Part shown: positions 38,103-48,208 of the stretch, in pieces
Layout: every line of letters starts with the position of its first letter
Numbering within the stretch: the stretch's first letter is position 1
Source: Tritrichomonas musculus
Taxonomy: Eukaryota; Parabasalia; Tritrichomonadida; Tritrichomonadidae
NCBI GenBank assembly: GCA_039105265.1
Contig: JAPFFF010000001.1
Span: 372,001-436,000 of the forward strand
Reading direction: 5' to 3'
Length of the DNA: 64,000 nucleotides
The notes under the pieces: model-generated
What the model was told of the DNA's origin: nothing
Seen by the model: only the letters and a program-made list of their open reading frames with translations
Databases searched by the model: none
Made by a program: the position numbers and the translations under genes

Positions 38103-38154
38103 ACATAAATGGCAGACTTGATTGAGTCATAAATTTATTTTTATCAAGTCATAA
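38103..38154. promoter_or_regulatory. hairpin and repeated TCATAAAT words before the ATPase
   Basis: GACTTGAT (38115-38122) pairs with ATCAAGTC (38143-38150). AGTCATAAAT occurs twice (from 38125 and from 38147), the second copy ending in the ATPase start codon, and ACATAAATGG precedes it. Confidence 0.4.
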
Positions 38155-38994
38155 ATGAATAAAGCAAATTTAGGATTAACAGTTCACACACAAGTTACAA
38201 AAGCTTTGAATTCAAACAAAAGCACTGATAATCTCATTAAAGAAATACATCCTGATATCAAAGTCCGTTATAATTCAGTAAATGTAATAGTTGGTAAACA
38301 ATGTTTAGGTAAAACTGTTGTTGCACTCGAGGAAATTATTAAAATTTCACTATTAAATACTGAATCCCAAAGCTCAGTCTTTCATTTATTGGTGTATGTA
38401 ACTAAAAACGGTGATGAGAATGACCAATCTTTTCAATCATTGAAACATTTAATCAAAATTCCTCATGTTACCATTAGTGAAAAAGATTCAGTTGAATTCA
38501 TAAATACTCTCATTGCTGCTAAAAATTTATACTATCTCATTCGGCGAGAACACATTGAAGACAAAATCATAGATGAACAACGTGATGACTTATTCACAAC
38601 TCTTAACATTAAAGATTTCAGTAAACCTTTCCTTCATACATTAGTCCTTTTTGACGATATTAGTAACAGTAAATTATTTTCATCAGAAGAATCATTCTTT
38701 AGTCAACAATTACGTCGATGTAGACATACCAACATTACCTACTTCTTACTAATTCAAGGCTGGAAAGGTCTCAAACCTCATATCAAGAATGAAATCACAA
38801 CTTTATTCGTATTTCCTTGCTTCAATAAACAGCAATTACGTTATATTTACTCACAATCAGCATCTAATCTTAACTTTGATGACTTTTATGAAATGTATCG
38901 ACAAATGGCTCAATATAAGAAAAATAATCCTGACAAACATCCTTACTTATATGTTAATTGTACTGATGGTGGTGATACTTACATTGAAATATAA
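38155..38994 (+). CDS. ATP: genome-packaging ATPase, element C
   Basis: 279 aa. Walker A is NVIVGKQCLGKTVVALEE (about residues 43-60) and Walker B is TLVLFDDISNSKL (about 160-172), followed by HTNITYFLLIQGWKGL, the sensor region that in this family follows Walker B. A32-like packaging ATPase as in element B, though sequence identity is low. It would power DNA loading into capsids. Starts in AGTCATAAATG. Confidence 0.8.
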   Translation: MNKANLGLTVHTQVTKALNSNKSTDNLIKEIHPDIKVRYNSVNVIVGKQCLGKTVVALEEIIKISLLNTESQSSVFHLLVYVTKNGDENDQSFQSLKHLIKIPHVTISEKDSVEFINTLIAAKNLYYLIRREHIEDKIIDEQRDDLFTTLNIKDFSKPFLHTLVLFDDISNSKLFSSEESFFSQQLRRCRHTNITYFLLIQGWKGLKPHIKNEITTLFVFPCFNKQQLRYIYSQSASNLNFDDFYEMYRQMAQYKKNNPDKHPYLYVNCTDGGDTYIEI

Positions 38995-38998
38995 ATTA

Positions 38999-39340
38999 TT
39001 ACATCATATTTTTATTCACTAATTCTATCAGTTGGTTTAATTTATTCTTGAGTTCACAATATGCTTCTTTTAATGTTTTCACTTCTGAGTATAATGCTTC
39101 AATATCACCACTATTATCTTTTTGTTCTTCGTCACATTTTTTAACTCTGTCTTTCTTCAACATCAACACGCCCTTTATTTTTGTTATTCTATAATCATCA
39201 ATTTTATACATTTTGTTTAATTTGTGAGTCGTTAGCTTATCAACTTCATCTTTATTTTTCATGTACCATACATTAAACTCTTCTGGTGAATGAAACTCTT
39301 TTAAGTAGTTTTTAATAGGTTCAATAACTTGTAATTCCAT
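38999..39340 (-). CDS. 113-aa coiled-coil protein, element C
   Basis: Helical: an N-terminal part (MELQVIEPIKNYLKEFHSPE), a basic centre (DYRITKIKGVLMLKKDR) and a C-terminal coiled coil (ALYSEVKTLKEAYCELKNKL). Convergent with the ATPase with only 4 nt between. Function unknown. Confidence 0.5.
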   Translation of the reverse strand: MELQVIEPIKNYLKEFHSPEEFNVWYMKNKDEVDKLTTHKLNKMYKIDDYRITKIKGVLMLKKDRVKKCDEEQKDNSGDIEALYSEVKTLKEAYCELKNKLNQLIELVNKNMM

Positions 39341-39425
39341 GAATTATGAAATATTTCTGATCAAATATCTTTAATTAAAAACAAAAATAAAAATTTTTAG
39401 TTAATATTAAAAATTAATTATTAAA

Positions 39426-39566
39426 ATGAATCTATCAAATTTGTTTCTCTGTTGTCTCACAATCATTGAATTCATAAATCTACTCATTCGTGTTGTTAAA
39501 CTTTCCCCGTCATTAAATATAGACCCACCATTAACTGAAGAAATACGGAAACGATTGTACTCATGA
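39426..39566 (+). CDS. 46-aa small hydrophobic protein, element C
   Basis: Short frame MNLSNLFLCCLTIIEFINLL, then IRVVKLSPSLNIDPPLTEE, ending KRLYS. One hydrophobic helix at the N-terminus suggests a tiny membrane protein. It fills the only gap between two genes and ends 6 nt inside the convergent pVI-like gene. Could be chance, but composition and packing favour a gene. Confidence 0.4.
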   Translation: MNLSNLFLCCLTIIEFINLLIRVVKLSPSLNIDPPLTEEIRKRLYS

Positions 39567-39869
39567 ATTCTTTAACATAGGCTGTGCGAAACGGTCGCTA
39601 TTGCTCACCAAGTACCTTGGATCTGCATTTAATTTTGAGACTGTATTCCAGCCAAGGACTTTGTCCGCGGCGCTTTGCACCTTTTCAACTTTTCCTGCAA
39701 ATTTCCCAACATCACTTATTAATTTACCAGCACTTCCGCCAATAACTGGACCTACAATTGGTGCAAGTTTTTGAATTCCCCCAATGATTTTTCTTGCTAC
39801 TGGTGCAACTTTTCGTAATATTTTACTCGCTCCTTGAACTAAATTTTTAAACCAACTTCCAAAAGCCAT
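39561..39869 (-). CDS. pVI-like amphipathic protein 1, element C
   Basis: 102 aa starting MAFGSWFKNLVQGASKIL, then repeated Val/Ala/Ile-Gly helices (KIIGGIQKLAPIVGPVIGG, SAGKLISDVGKFAGKV). An N-terminal amphipathic helix and a glycine-rich hydrophobic body are the marks of adenovirus pVI-type internal capsid proteins that disrupt membranes. A second gene at 48920-49150 begins with nearly the same residues. It lies 69 nt from the divergent major capsid gene. Confidence 0.55.
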   Translation of the reverse strand: MAFGSWFKNLVQGASKILRKVAPVARKIIGGIQKLAPIVGPVIGGSAGKLISDVGKFAGKVEKVQSAADKVLGWNTVSKLNADPRYLVSNSDRFAQPMLKNS

Positions 39870-39938
39870 TACTTATTTCTTAATCACAAAAAATCACAAA
39901 TTTAAAATTATAATTTCTTTATTTTTTCTTATACATAA

Positions 39939-41654
39939 ATGACATACGCAAACGCTGCAACAAAAGGACTAACTAATGCTGAAGGTGATTTGTATAAATT
40001 CTTTCAAGATCAAGTCGCTAATCTTGTTCAAGTAAATGGAGGAGATCATTACTTTAACTGGAAAACTTTTGAATGTTTTGATTCAAACTGTCCACATCCA
40101 GTTGGTACCAAATCATATCTACATCTCACAACTGAAAACTTCCCAATTACACAAATGGAGAAATCATTTATTAGCGTCAAACTCAAACTTTATGTCAAAC
40201 TTGATAAAACATTAGCAGGATTCGATAATGATATTAAGAAATTGATTCGTGTCTTCGTTGGTCTCAAAAATTCTGCTGAATTCTTTAGTAAACTTGATTC
40301 CATCTGCAATAATATCATGTGTAAAAACACACAAAGTGAAGCTATTCGTGAACAATTTGCTTATAATTGTCTTAAACCACGTTCTGAAAAATCTACTGCC
40401 AAATACAGTCATTCAACATGGAAAAATGTTTCATCATTTTCTGAATCAGTTTGTGGTATTTATATTCCACTTTCTGAATTAGCTGACGGTCGTGAGCATT
40501 CATACACTATGGAATTAGTCATTCCTTACACTGACTTACTCAAATATCAAGCATTCATGTTATACCCTAATGCAATATGTGGTGAATTAAAAGAATTGGT
40601 TGAAACTTCTACTGACGCTTTTGTTTGGGCACCAATTTCACCATCTGTAGTTAAAGATGCCTTGGAAACATGGAACGGTGATGTTATGTCCGTCAAGTTA
40701 CCAGACTATTATGGAATCACAAATAAATTCACTCAATGTGGTAATGCTGCTCGAATCATCTCTTCAATCACTAAATCAACTTCAAGTGATGACACAGAAT
40801 CACTTAGTCTTAAAGAAAAAAGAAAATTAATGGTTCAAGATGATGGAACATATTCATATGGCATTTCAAGTGTTACTCTTTCTATCACAAATTGTATTGT
40901 TGAACAAATGAGAACCACTATTGGTGGATTTGGTGTTAAACCACATGTAATGGAACAATTACGACAACTTCTTCAAAAACCAATTATTATTCCATCACAA
41001 TCACTTGATCGTAGACATTTTCCTAACGCTGCTGGTCCAAATGGTATTGATACAACTACTGATATAGCTCTTAATTCAGTAACAAATATCACTGTTGTAT
41101 TTCCTAAACATTCAAATGATGCAACATGTTTCGATAATATCATGTATGAAAATGTTCAATTATTTGTTAATAAACACGCCATTCCTGACACTGAACTACA
41201 AACAATTGGGTCACGTTTCTATCAACTTCAACTTGTCGCTAATGAACTTGATGGATCTTTAGAAGCAACTGAAGAATTCGAGAATTCATTTACTGATCCA
41301 CTTAATGATATGACTGAAGGAAGTTTAGATTATGGTAAACGTAGATCTAATTGCAGAAGTGATGGAACAAGCTTTGGAATCAATTTTCAACTTGAACGAT
41401 CAAACGCTGGATATACATTTGATGGTGTCGATTTTGGAAACAATAATGTTCCTGTTACATTTAGAGGAAAACCTATGTTCAAAGGTGTTAACGACACATA
41501 TTACAACTTTCTTGTTAACGATGATGGTACTGTTGATTCTACCCAACATCCACCACCAGCAGAACTTTGGATTTGTCAGGATACATTCTTTACAATAGAT
41601 GCCAATAATGGTCTCGTTTATCATGGAACAAATATTCCTGATCACTTATTTTAA
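39939..41654 (+). CDS. MCP: major capsid protein (double jelly-roll type), element C
   Basis: 571 aa. N-terminal strands (YLHLTTENFPITQMEKSF, ISVKLKLYVKL), then the helix block also in element B's capsid protein (VFVGLKNSAEFFSKL, QSEAIREQFAYNCL), GIYIPLSELADG, ELVIPYTDLLKYQAFMLYP, and a second beta half from about residue 250 (GTYSYGISSVTLSITNC, TNITVVFPKHSND, FTDPLNDMTEG). The length and the two-part pattern fit Polinton capsid proteins. It begins in ACATAAATG. Confidence 0.75.
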   Translation: MTYANAATKGLTNAEGDLYKFFQDQVANLVQVNGGDHYFNWKTFECFDSNCPHPVGTKSYLHLTTENFPITQMEKSFISVKLKLYVKLDKTLAGFDNDIKKLIRVFVGLKNSAEFFSKLDSICNNIMCKNTQSEAIREQFAYNCLKPRSEKSTAKYSHSTWKNVSSFSESVCGIYIPLSELADGREHSYTMELVIPYTDLLKYQAFMLYPNAICGELKELVETSTDAFVWAPISPSVVKDALETWNGDVMSVKLPDYYGITNKFTQCGNAARIISSITKSTSSDDTESLSLKEKRKLMVQDDGTYSYGISSVTLSITNCIVEQMRTTIGGFGVKPHVMEQLRQLLQKPIIIPSQSLDRRHFPNAAGPNGIDTTTDIALNSVTNITVVFPKHSNDATCFDNIMYENVQLFVNKHAIPDTELQTIGSRFYQLQLVANELDGSLEATEEFENSFTDPLNDMTEGSLDYGKRRSNCRSDGTSFGINFQLERSNAGYTFDGVDFGNNNVPVTFRGKPMFKGVNDTYYNFLVNDDGTVDSTQHPPPAELWICQDTFFTIDANNGLVYHGTNIPDHLF

Positions 41655-41711
41655 AGCTCTTACTTTATTTTTGTCGTTTATGTTGAAAATTAATGAAAAA
41701 TTTATATGTTT

Positions 41712-41743
41712 TGTCACCTGGTGACATGGTGACATAGTGACAC
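41712..41743. repeat. short operator-like repeat after the capsid gene
   Basis: TGTCACCTGGTGACATGGTG followed by ACATAGTGACAC: three direct TGGTGACA-type words nine bases apart, preceded by an inverted copy TGTCACC. It lies between the capsid gene and the convergent penton-like gene. Terminator or protein site. Confidence 0.4.
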
Positions 41744-41800
41744 TTACGGAAAGCAAAAATATTAATGTTTTCAGTCATTTTTTAATCATTCATTTTTACT

Positions 41801-42160
41801 TCAAAACTCTAACATTAGCTCTAATACAAACTGTTGAACATTAATAAGATTACCATTTAAGTCAGTAAACCATATCTTGAATGTATCTTTAGGTTTCGTC
41901 ACTTCATACTTTTTGTATTTAGTTAATATAGTGTTGGTAAAGCACACAAACGAATCTAAATAATTATCTCTTTCTATGAATGAACAATGTAACATAATAT
42001 CGCCTACAATAGAATCACTAAATAAGCATCTACAATGAATAACATGAATAAACTTAGGGTTCCGACTTATTATGAATTGATGAGGAAATTTTCTTTCATA
42101 ATATTTTGTTGGGCTCAATCCTGCACCTTGTACATAATAATAAGTTTTTACAACAGACAT
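41801..42160 (-). CDS. penton-like small protein, divergent from fibre, element C
   Basis: 119 aa; I choose the ATG at 42160 (MSVVKTYYYVQGAGLSPTKY) because the longer upstream frame would overlap the fibre start. Beta-rich: HQFIISRNPKFIHVIHC, IMLHCSFIERDNYLD, FVCFTNTILTKYKKYEV, and closing strands TFKIWFTDLNGNLINV / FVLELMLEF. The last 70 residues follow the same pattern as element B's 244-aa penton-like protein, and both are divergent from a fibre gene (41 nt here). Single jelly-roll vertex protein is the best guess. Confidence 0.5.
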   Translation of the reverse strand: MSVVKTYYYVQGAGLSPTKYYERKFPHQFIISRNPKFIHVIHCRCLFSDSIVGDIMLHCSFIERDNYLDSFVCFTNTILTKYKKYEVTKPKDTFKIWFTDLNGNLINVQQFVLELMLEF

Positions 42161-42201
42161 TTTATAATTATTATAAAAATTATTTTTACCTGATTTAAAA
42201 G

Positions 42202-45200
42202 ATGTATTCAAAACAAAACGTCGATGAAAATACTGATTACAAACCAGGTCATGCAATATCACTTGAGGATAGAATGATATCTGTCAAGTATGATTCAACA
42301 TTATGTCTCAATAATGAAGGATGTCTATCCGTTGTTAATTCTGGATCAAGTGGAGGAGGTGGTATTGATTACAAAGGAGGAAAAGGAATTCAAATAATTA
42401 ATGATCAAATTAATGCAAACGTTGATGGTTCATCTATTAAAGTTAATGACAAAAATCAATTAGAAGTTATTAATGGAGGCGGAACTGGTAAAGAATATAA
42501 AGCAGGTAATGCATTAACATTAAATACAGACACTTTTGGCGTTAATGTTGATAATTCAACAATTAAAATTAATGAACAAAATCAATTAACCGTTCCGCAA
42601 CCAACTATACCAACATATAAAGCTGGATCAGCTCTTGCATTAAATACAGATAACAAATTTGACGTTAATGTTGATAATTCAACAATTAAAATTAATGAGC
42701 AGAATCAATTAACCGTTCCTCAACCAATTATACCATCATATACTGCAGGAAAAGGTCTTACATTAAATCCAGATAACAAATTTGATGTCTCAATTGATAA
42801 TTCAACAATTAAAATTAATGAACAGAATCAATTAACCGCCATTAATGAATGTAAAACATATTCTGCTGGTGATGGAATTGAAATTGACAACGTTAATGCA
42901 ATCATTAAAGCACGTGTTGATGGTACAACAATTAAATGTGAAGATGGTGTTCTTAATGTTCCACAACCAACTATACCAACATATACTGCTGGATCAGCTC
43001 TTTCATTAAATCAAGATAACAAATTTAATGTTAATGTTGACGGTTCAACTCTTAAAGTTAACGCAAGTAATCAATTAGAAGTAATTAATGGAATTACTCC
43101 TTCGTTTAGAGCTGGTGATGGAATATCAATCAGTAATGATGTCATATCTATTAATCAAAAATGGTTTGATATTAAAGATGCTGTTACTAATCCAGAAGGA
43201 ACTCTTCAATTTCATAATGTGTCAACGGATTCATCAAAGAAAGATATTAGATTGTGTGTCATTGATGTTAAATATCCTAAACTCAAAACTTTATCAGGTT
43301 CAGAAACCATTAATAAAAAGCTTGATACATCATTCTTTACTCAAAATTTAGGTATGAATCCAGATTATGAAATGAACTTTAATACATCAATTAAGCAAGA
43401 ATCAATTTCTTCTAATCATACATCAGTTACTAATTCAGTTACTAATTCAGATGAACATGATTTATATTTATTAACAATAACAGATATACCTAATGATCTC
43501 AATTTATCTTCACCAAATTCAGAGTTTTTACGTGTTCATTTACCATCGTATATTAAAGATCAACATGGTAAACCTATTGATTCAGTTGTTTGTAATGCTA
43601 TCAGAAATGATTTGTACTCATGTGATATAGAAAGTTCTGGATTCAATGATGAAATTAATTCTACATTCATTAATGTTAATGAAGATATACCAATAGATAT
43701 TGTTACATTTAATGCAGTAGGTTGTGATTTTGATATTAAACACATTGCTCAAGAATTAGATCCCCAAACATTAACTGTTGAAAATTATGAAGTAAGAGTT
43801 TGTGATAAAGATAAGAAACCATTAGCTATATTCATTAGTGATGGAACAGGTAAGTTTGCAATTCATGGTTCAGATTTACCATCAGGAAGTGTTGATTTAC
43901 CAAATTCAATATTTCATTACAATCATGAACAACATAAAGACTTATTCAAAGATGAAGTTAAAATTGAGTTTAGCATTGATGCTGACGCACCTGCATATAA
44001 AACATATTCATTTATGAATTTCAAAAATAATAGTGGTAAACCTTCTTATTCAATTCCAATTATTAAAGAAATTAATGAACCTTCACCAGATCCTGAACCA
44101 GGTCATTATAAATCTAATGATTATCCTACAATATTTATGAAAACTACTGAAGGATGGGATGTTAACTTTAATGATATGATGGATCAATGGGGAAATGATA
44201 TACCATCTGAAATGTATCCACTAGCAACTATTTATGTTTGTAACAAAAATAACCCCAACAAGTTTTTAATAACATATAAAGTTGATCAAAAACAAATTGT
44301 TGATTATGATAGAGAAATATTTAATGAATCATGCTTTAATGGTCCAGTGTTTCATTACAATTATGAAAAGTATCATGAAGCGTTAGGAGAGACCTCTGGT
44401 CAGGGTGAAACCCATGAAATTTTATTTATATTTGGTTATAATCCTGTAATAAAACCAATAGTTACATATAACATTTACATAACATTTGAAAATAAGGACA
44501 ATTCATTGGTTTCAGCAATCCGAAGTGATAAACATAGTTCCTCAAATTCTAATTATTACACTGTTGAATATTCAGAAAATCATGAACAACCGGGTATTAT
44601 ATCAAGTAAGTCAATTGATCTCAAAAACTTACTCTTACGTGGTGAATTAATGATTGATATCATTTATGATAAAACAAATATCAAAACTGAAAATATTATT
44701 AAGTGCAAAGAATTAATTGCTGATAATGCATTTACATTATATCGTTCTCCATTAATATTCATTTATGAACCTGAAGATTTCGGTGTTGAACTCATTCATG
44801 GTATTAAATATTGGTACATTGATTTCGGATATAGTCATGATAGTGATAAATTTAAAGCATTACCTAATAATCAACCATTTGAATTCATTGATAACAAAAT
44901 ATTTGGTCTTCATTATAGTTTAAAGAAAGAATTAATCGTTACTGAAGGATCGTCCGAACGGGAACAAAGTTCCCATTGGCATTCGTCCGAATCAAAATGG
45001 AATGGTGGAAATGTATTCTATCATGTTAAAGAAAACGCTGATTTGATTGACAAATATGATAAAGAAGATCCATTAATGAATAGTTTAATTATTAGTAATT
45101 GTGAACAGTTGACATTGACTTTACAGAAGAAATGGGGTCGTAAGGAACAAAGTTATGACCAAAGCCTTTCAGATATAATGACTCATAATCACACATTCAT

Positions 45201-47598
45201 GTTTGAAAATATTTCATTTGAATTCATTAGTGACTCAACAGGAGCAACATTAACTGATTTTTCAACTAATTCAGTTGATTCCTCATTACAAGACTTTAAT
45301 TATAATGATGACAGTTGTGGATTACTTAAATTTAAACTAAAATACAATAATACATCAGATGATACGAATATTGGTTATGGTCAAATGAAGATAACATTTA
45401 CTTCTCATGATGGTAATGAACATAAAGAATTTAACATTAAAGCATTTATCGGTAATGGTATTGATGGTCAAGCTGATCATGAAGTTATATTATTTAATGA
45501 TATATACATTTCAACATTAGAGCTGTCAATGTATGAAAGAATTAAAACAACTAATTATGATAACAATAAGTTACGTCTTTATTTACGTGAAGGATTCTTT
45601 TATCAAATTCCTGAAGGTGATATTAAATATGATAAAGGAACTAATCCATTTGGTTATTTATTTGATCAACAAGCATATGACATTATTCCTAAACCTGAGT
45701 CATGTTCATATCTTACAACTAATCATAATATCAGAACTGATGGTATTGTTATTGGATCAAACATAGAAACACATAGCTTTTTAATTAATGATTTAGGTAA
45801 TAATGTAACAATAATGAATAGTAGACTTGAAGATGTTGAAGAAAAAGAAGCGCAAGACCGTAATGATATTAATAAAATGCAACAAATTATTAGACAAGAA
45901 GAGAAATATGGTTGGACCAAATGGTTAAGTGTAGCATTAACGGGTGCTACATTAATTGGTATTGGATGGAAGGCTGGATCATGGTTATTTGAAAATTGTG
46001 GTACAAAATTCTTTAGACGAAGAACACCACAACCTGAGATAGAACATTTATCAGAAGAAACGGCTAGTTCAAATACTGCAGAAACAAATTCATCAATTGA
46101 ATCATTAACGTCTCGACCAGTTGAGCATGGATCAATGGCAGGAGGACCTATTCCAGCAATTAAAATTAATTCACAAGCAGATTATGAACAATCAATGAGA
46201 AATATTGATGACATGTATAAACGATTACATATTTATGATGAAGATGAAGGTGGAAATGAAAGTACTAACATTAATGATTACAAATACTTTGAATTATTTA
46301 CACATGCTAAGCCCATTAAATTTGATAATTTAACAATATTCAGAGGTGTTATGCGTATTGGTGATTTCATGAAAATAGGTAGAATTACTGATGATGATAG
46401 ACTTGATGCTTTCGTTTCAATTAGTCCTGGTACAGTATTTAGGTTTTATGATGATGATGGAAATGACATACTCATTAATGGATTTGCAACTAATGATGAA
46501 CTAACATGGGATGCTAATCATGTTGTATTAGGTAATGTATTGAAGGATCATTTAAAGAACAATTATGCATTAAAGAGTGAATTACCGTCAATTCTCAAGA
46601 ACAGTGAATTACAATTGAACCTGGATGAAGAATTAACAGAAGAAGTTCAACAGAAATTGCTGAATGATGATAAACCGTTATCAGCTCAAGCATCATATGT
46701 TTTAACAGCTTTTGCTGCTAGTGAATCTGCTGCTATGGTTTTAAATAATTGTGCTGAACAATATGTTTCCAAAAATGATGTAGCTAGACATACAGGAAAA
46801 ATGGAAGTTAGCATTAATTTTGAAGTTGATAACACAGGTCAAGTCGTTAATTGTCGTTTATCTAAGGATTCAAAATTTATGGAGATTGCAAAGCGAGATG
46901 GTATTTATGTAGCTTGTTCATCATCTTATCCATCAGGGTATTATACATGGAAAACGAATATTTCGAGAGAAGATTCAATTGATTTTCAAAGTGAAGTATC
47001 TTCAAGTTGTTGGTTTCGGGTTTACTATAATGGTAAGATTGAAGGTGTTGGTTCTGTTCCTCCAACGAATTTTACAGAGTTTTATGTTTTATACGATGAT
47101 ATTTCAATGATTCCAACCATAGATTTTATTCAATCTAATTATGCTTTGAAGAGTGAATTACCTGAACCAGTTGATTTAACACCATATTACACTAGTACCC
47201 AAGCTGATGAGATGTTCGTTGATGAAGATGAATTAGCATATGAATTAGATAAGTATGAGACCAAGGACGTGGCTGAAGGCAAATATGCATTGCAGTCGAA
47301 TGCTGTTACAGATGAGCAGCTAATAAAAAGATGTGCCATTGATTGTAGTCCAATTAAAGAGGGGTCCTCGGATATATCAATTCGTTATCTAAAACTTGTA
47401 GATAATGTGATTAAACTGGAATACATAGTAAGTGAATATGCACTATGTTGTGAAATAAGGGTGTTATTCCGTGATACAGATGGAAATCCCCATAACATAG
47501 TAATAGTATTACATCAAAGGACTGTGTATTTCGACAATTTCAAATTCCCACTATATTATGAAGAAACAGTTGATATAACATCAAGTCCACTTACATAA
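42202..47598 (+). CDS. giant fibre/adhesin with shaft repeats, element C
   Basis: 1798 aa. Residues 12-320 hold about seven repeats of 30-45 residues built as YxAGxALxLNxDNKF, DVNVDNSTIKINEQNQL, TVPQPTIP, like shaft repeats of adenovirus and phage fibres. The middle has the beta module shared with element B (LLRGELMIDIIYDK, IADNAFTLYRSPLIFIYEP), the block NPFGYLFDQQAYDIIPKPE, a coiled coil and a hydrophobic segment (WLSVALTGATLIGIGWKAG, about 1241-1259). The C-terminal 500 residues contain two NYALKSELP motifs and YYTSTQADEMF, common in phage tail fibres. Probably a trimeric receptor-binding spike. Confidence 0.7.
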   Translation: MYSKQNVDENTDYKPGHAISLEDRMISVKYDSTLCLNNEGCLSVVNSGSSGGGGIDYKGGKGIQIINDQINANVDGSSIKVNDKNQLEVINGGGTGKEYKAGNALTLNTDTFGVNVDNSTIKINEQNQLTVPQPTIPTYKAGSALALNTDNKFDVNVDNSTIKINEQNQLTVPQPIIPSYTAGKGLTLNPDNKFDVSIDNSTIKINEQNQLTAINECKTYSAGDGIEIDNVNAIIKARVDGTTIKCEDGVLNVPQPTIPTYTAGSALSLNQDNKFNVNVDGSTLKVNASNQLEVINGITPSFRAGDGISISNDVISINQKWFDIKDAVTNPEGTLQFHNVSTDSSKKDIRLCVIDVKYPKLKTLSGSETINKKLDTSFFTQNLGMNPDYEMNFNTSIKQESISSNHTSVTNSVTNSDEHDLYLLTITDIPNDLNLSSPNSEFLRVHLPSYIKDQHGKPIDSVVCNAIRNDLYSCDIESSGFNDEINSTFINVNEDIPIDIVTFNAVGCDFDIKHIAQELDPQTLTVENYEVRVCDKDKKPLAIFISDGTGKFAIHGSDLPSGSVDLPNSIFHYNHEQHKDLFKDEVKIEFSIDADAPAYKTYSFMNFKNNSGKPSYSIPIIKEINEPSPDPEPGHYKSNDYPTIFMKTTEGWDVNFNDMMDQWGNDIPSEMYPLATIYVCNKNNPNKFLITYKVDQKQIVDYDREIFNESCFNGPVFHYNYEKYHEALGETSGQGETHEILFIFGYNPVIKPIVTYNIYITFENKDNSLVSAIRSDKHSSSNSNYYTVEYSENHEQPGIISSKSIDLKNLLLRGELMIDIIYDKTNIKTENIIKCKELIADNAFTLYRSPLIFIYEPEDFGVELIHGIKYWYIDFGYSHDSDKFKALPNNQPFEFIDNKIFGLHYSLKKELIVTEGSSEREQSSHWHSSESKWNGGNVFYHVKENADLIDKYDKEDPLMNSLIISNCEQLTLTLQKKWGRKEQSYDQSLSDIMTHNHTFMFENISFEFISDSTGATLTDFSTNSVDSSLQDFNYNDDSCGLLKFKLKYNNTSDDTNIGYGQMKITFTSHDGNEHKEFNIKAFIGNGIDGQADHEVILFNDIYISTLELSMYERIKTTNYDNNKLRLYLREGFFYQIPEGDIKYDKGTNPFGYLFDQQAYDIIPKPESCSYLTTNHNIRTDGIVIGSNIETHSFLINDLGNNVTIMNSRLEDVEEKEAQDRNDINKMQQIIRQEEKYGWTKWLSVALTGATLIGIGWKAGSWLFENCGTKFFRRRTPQPEIEHLSEETASSNTAETNSSIESLTSRPVEHGSMAGGPIPAIKINSQADYEQSMRNIDDMYKRLHIYDEDEGGNESTNINDYKYFELFTHAKPIKFDNLTIFRGVMRIGDFMKIGRITDDDRLDAFVSISPGTVFRFYDDDGNDILINGFATNDELTWDANHVVLGNVLKDHLKNNYALKSELPSILKNSELQLNLDEELTEEVQQKLLNDDKPLSAQASYVLTAFAASESAAMVLNNCAEQYVSKNDVARHTGKMEVSINFEVDNTGQVVNCRLSKDSKFMEIAKRDGIYVACSSSYPSGYYTWKTNISREDSIDFQSEVSSSCWFRVYYNGKIEGVGSVPPTNFTEFYVLYDDISMIPTIDFIQSNYALKSELPEPVDLTPYYTSTQADEMFVDEDELAYELDKYETKDVAEGKYALQSNAVTDEQLIKRCAIDCSPIKEGSSDISIRYLKLVDNVIKLEYIVSEYALCCEIRVLFRDTDGNPHNIVIVLHQRTVYFDNFKFPLYYEETVDITSSPLT

Positions 47599-47676
47599 AG
47601 CTTCCCAATAGGTGGATATCCCTGGACAACTACTCAGGAATTATTAGATGCTAGACAACTATATTCAAGACAAATC

Positions 47677-48174
47677 ATGTCCCGAGGGTATTTAGCAAAA
47701 TATAAGGGCGTGATGTATGGTACATCTAATACAACAATAACTCATTACTGTCCAATTGAGGAATCAATGAATTCAATAAATGATTTTGTAATTGGTGCAC
47801 CAGTATATATGACAAGTAAGGTTTACAAATATGATTCATCAACTAAGTCTTTCATATCAAGCACTGAAAATGACACTACAGATTGTATTTGTTCAGTAAA
47901 GACTAATGGTAAATGGAACACTTTCATAGGTATATGCACTTCTATTGATGAAGCTAATAAATGTGTTACATTTGCTTCAGGTGGTGATTATTTAGTTAAA
48001 GTTGATGACTCTTCGGGCTATTCATTAGGAAGTGAAGTTTTCATTGATTGTACAGACAATAAACTTAAAATACTTTCTGGAGAAACTGCAATTACTTCAA
48101 AAATAAGAAGAACAACCGTAGGTATTATAACAAGTATCATAAATGAAACTACATTAGCTGTATTCAAATCTTGA
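47677..48174 (+). CDS. fibre-associated beta-rich protein, element C
   Basis: 165 aa, beginning MSRGYLAKYKGVMYG. Rich in short strands and Gly/Asp turns (DFVIGAPVYMTSKVYKYD, TFIGICTSIDEANKCVTFAS, GDYLVKVDDSSGYSLGSEVF, TTVGIITSIINETTLAVF). The look is that of phage capsid-decoration or fibre-tip domains. It lies directly after the fibre gene in the same direction and may be part of, or attach to, the spike. Confidence 0.5.
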   Translation: MSRGYLAKYKGVMYGTSNTTITHYCPIEESMNSINDFVIGAPVYMTSKVYKYDSSTKSFISSTENDTTDCICSVKTNGKWNTFIGICTSIDEANKCVTFASGGDYLVKVDDSSGYSLGSEVFIDCTDNKLKILSGETAITSKIRRTTVGIITSIINETTLAVFKS

Positions 48175-48208
48175 AGTCTGGATCAAAAGATCCGTTTTTA
48201 AGAGTTGA

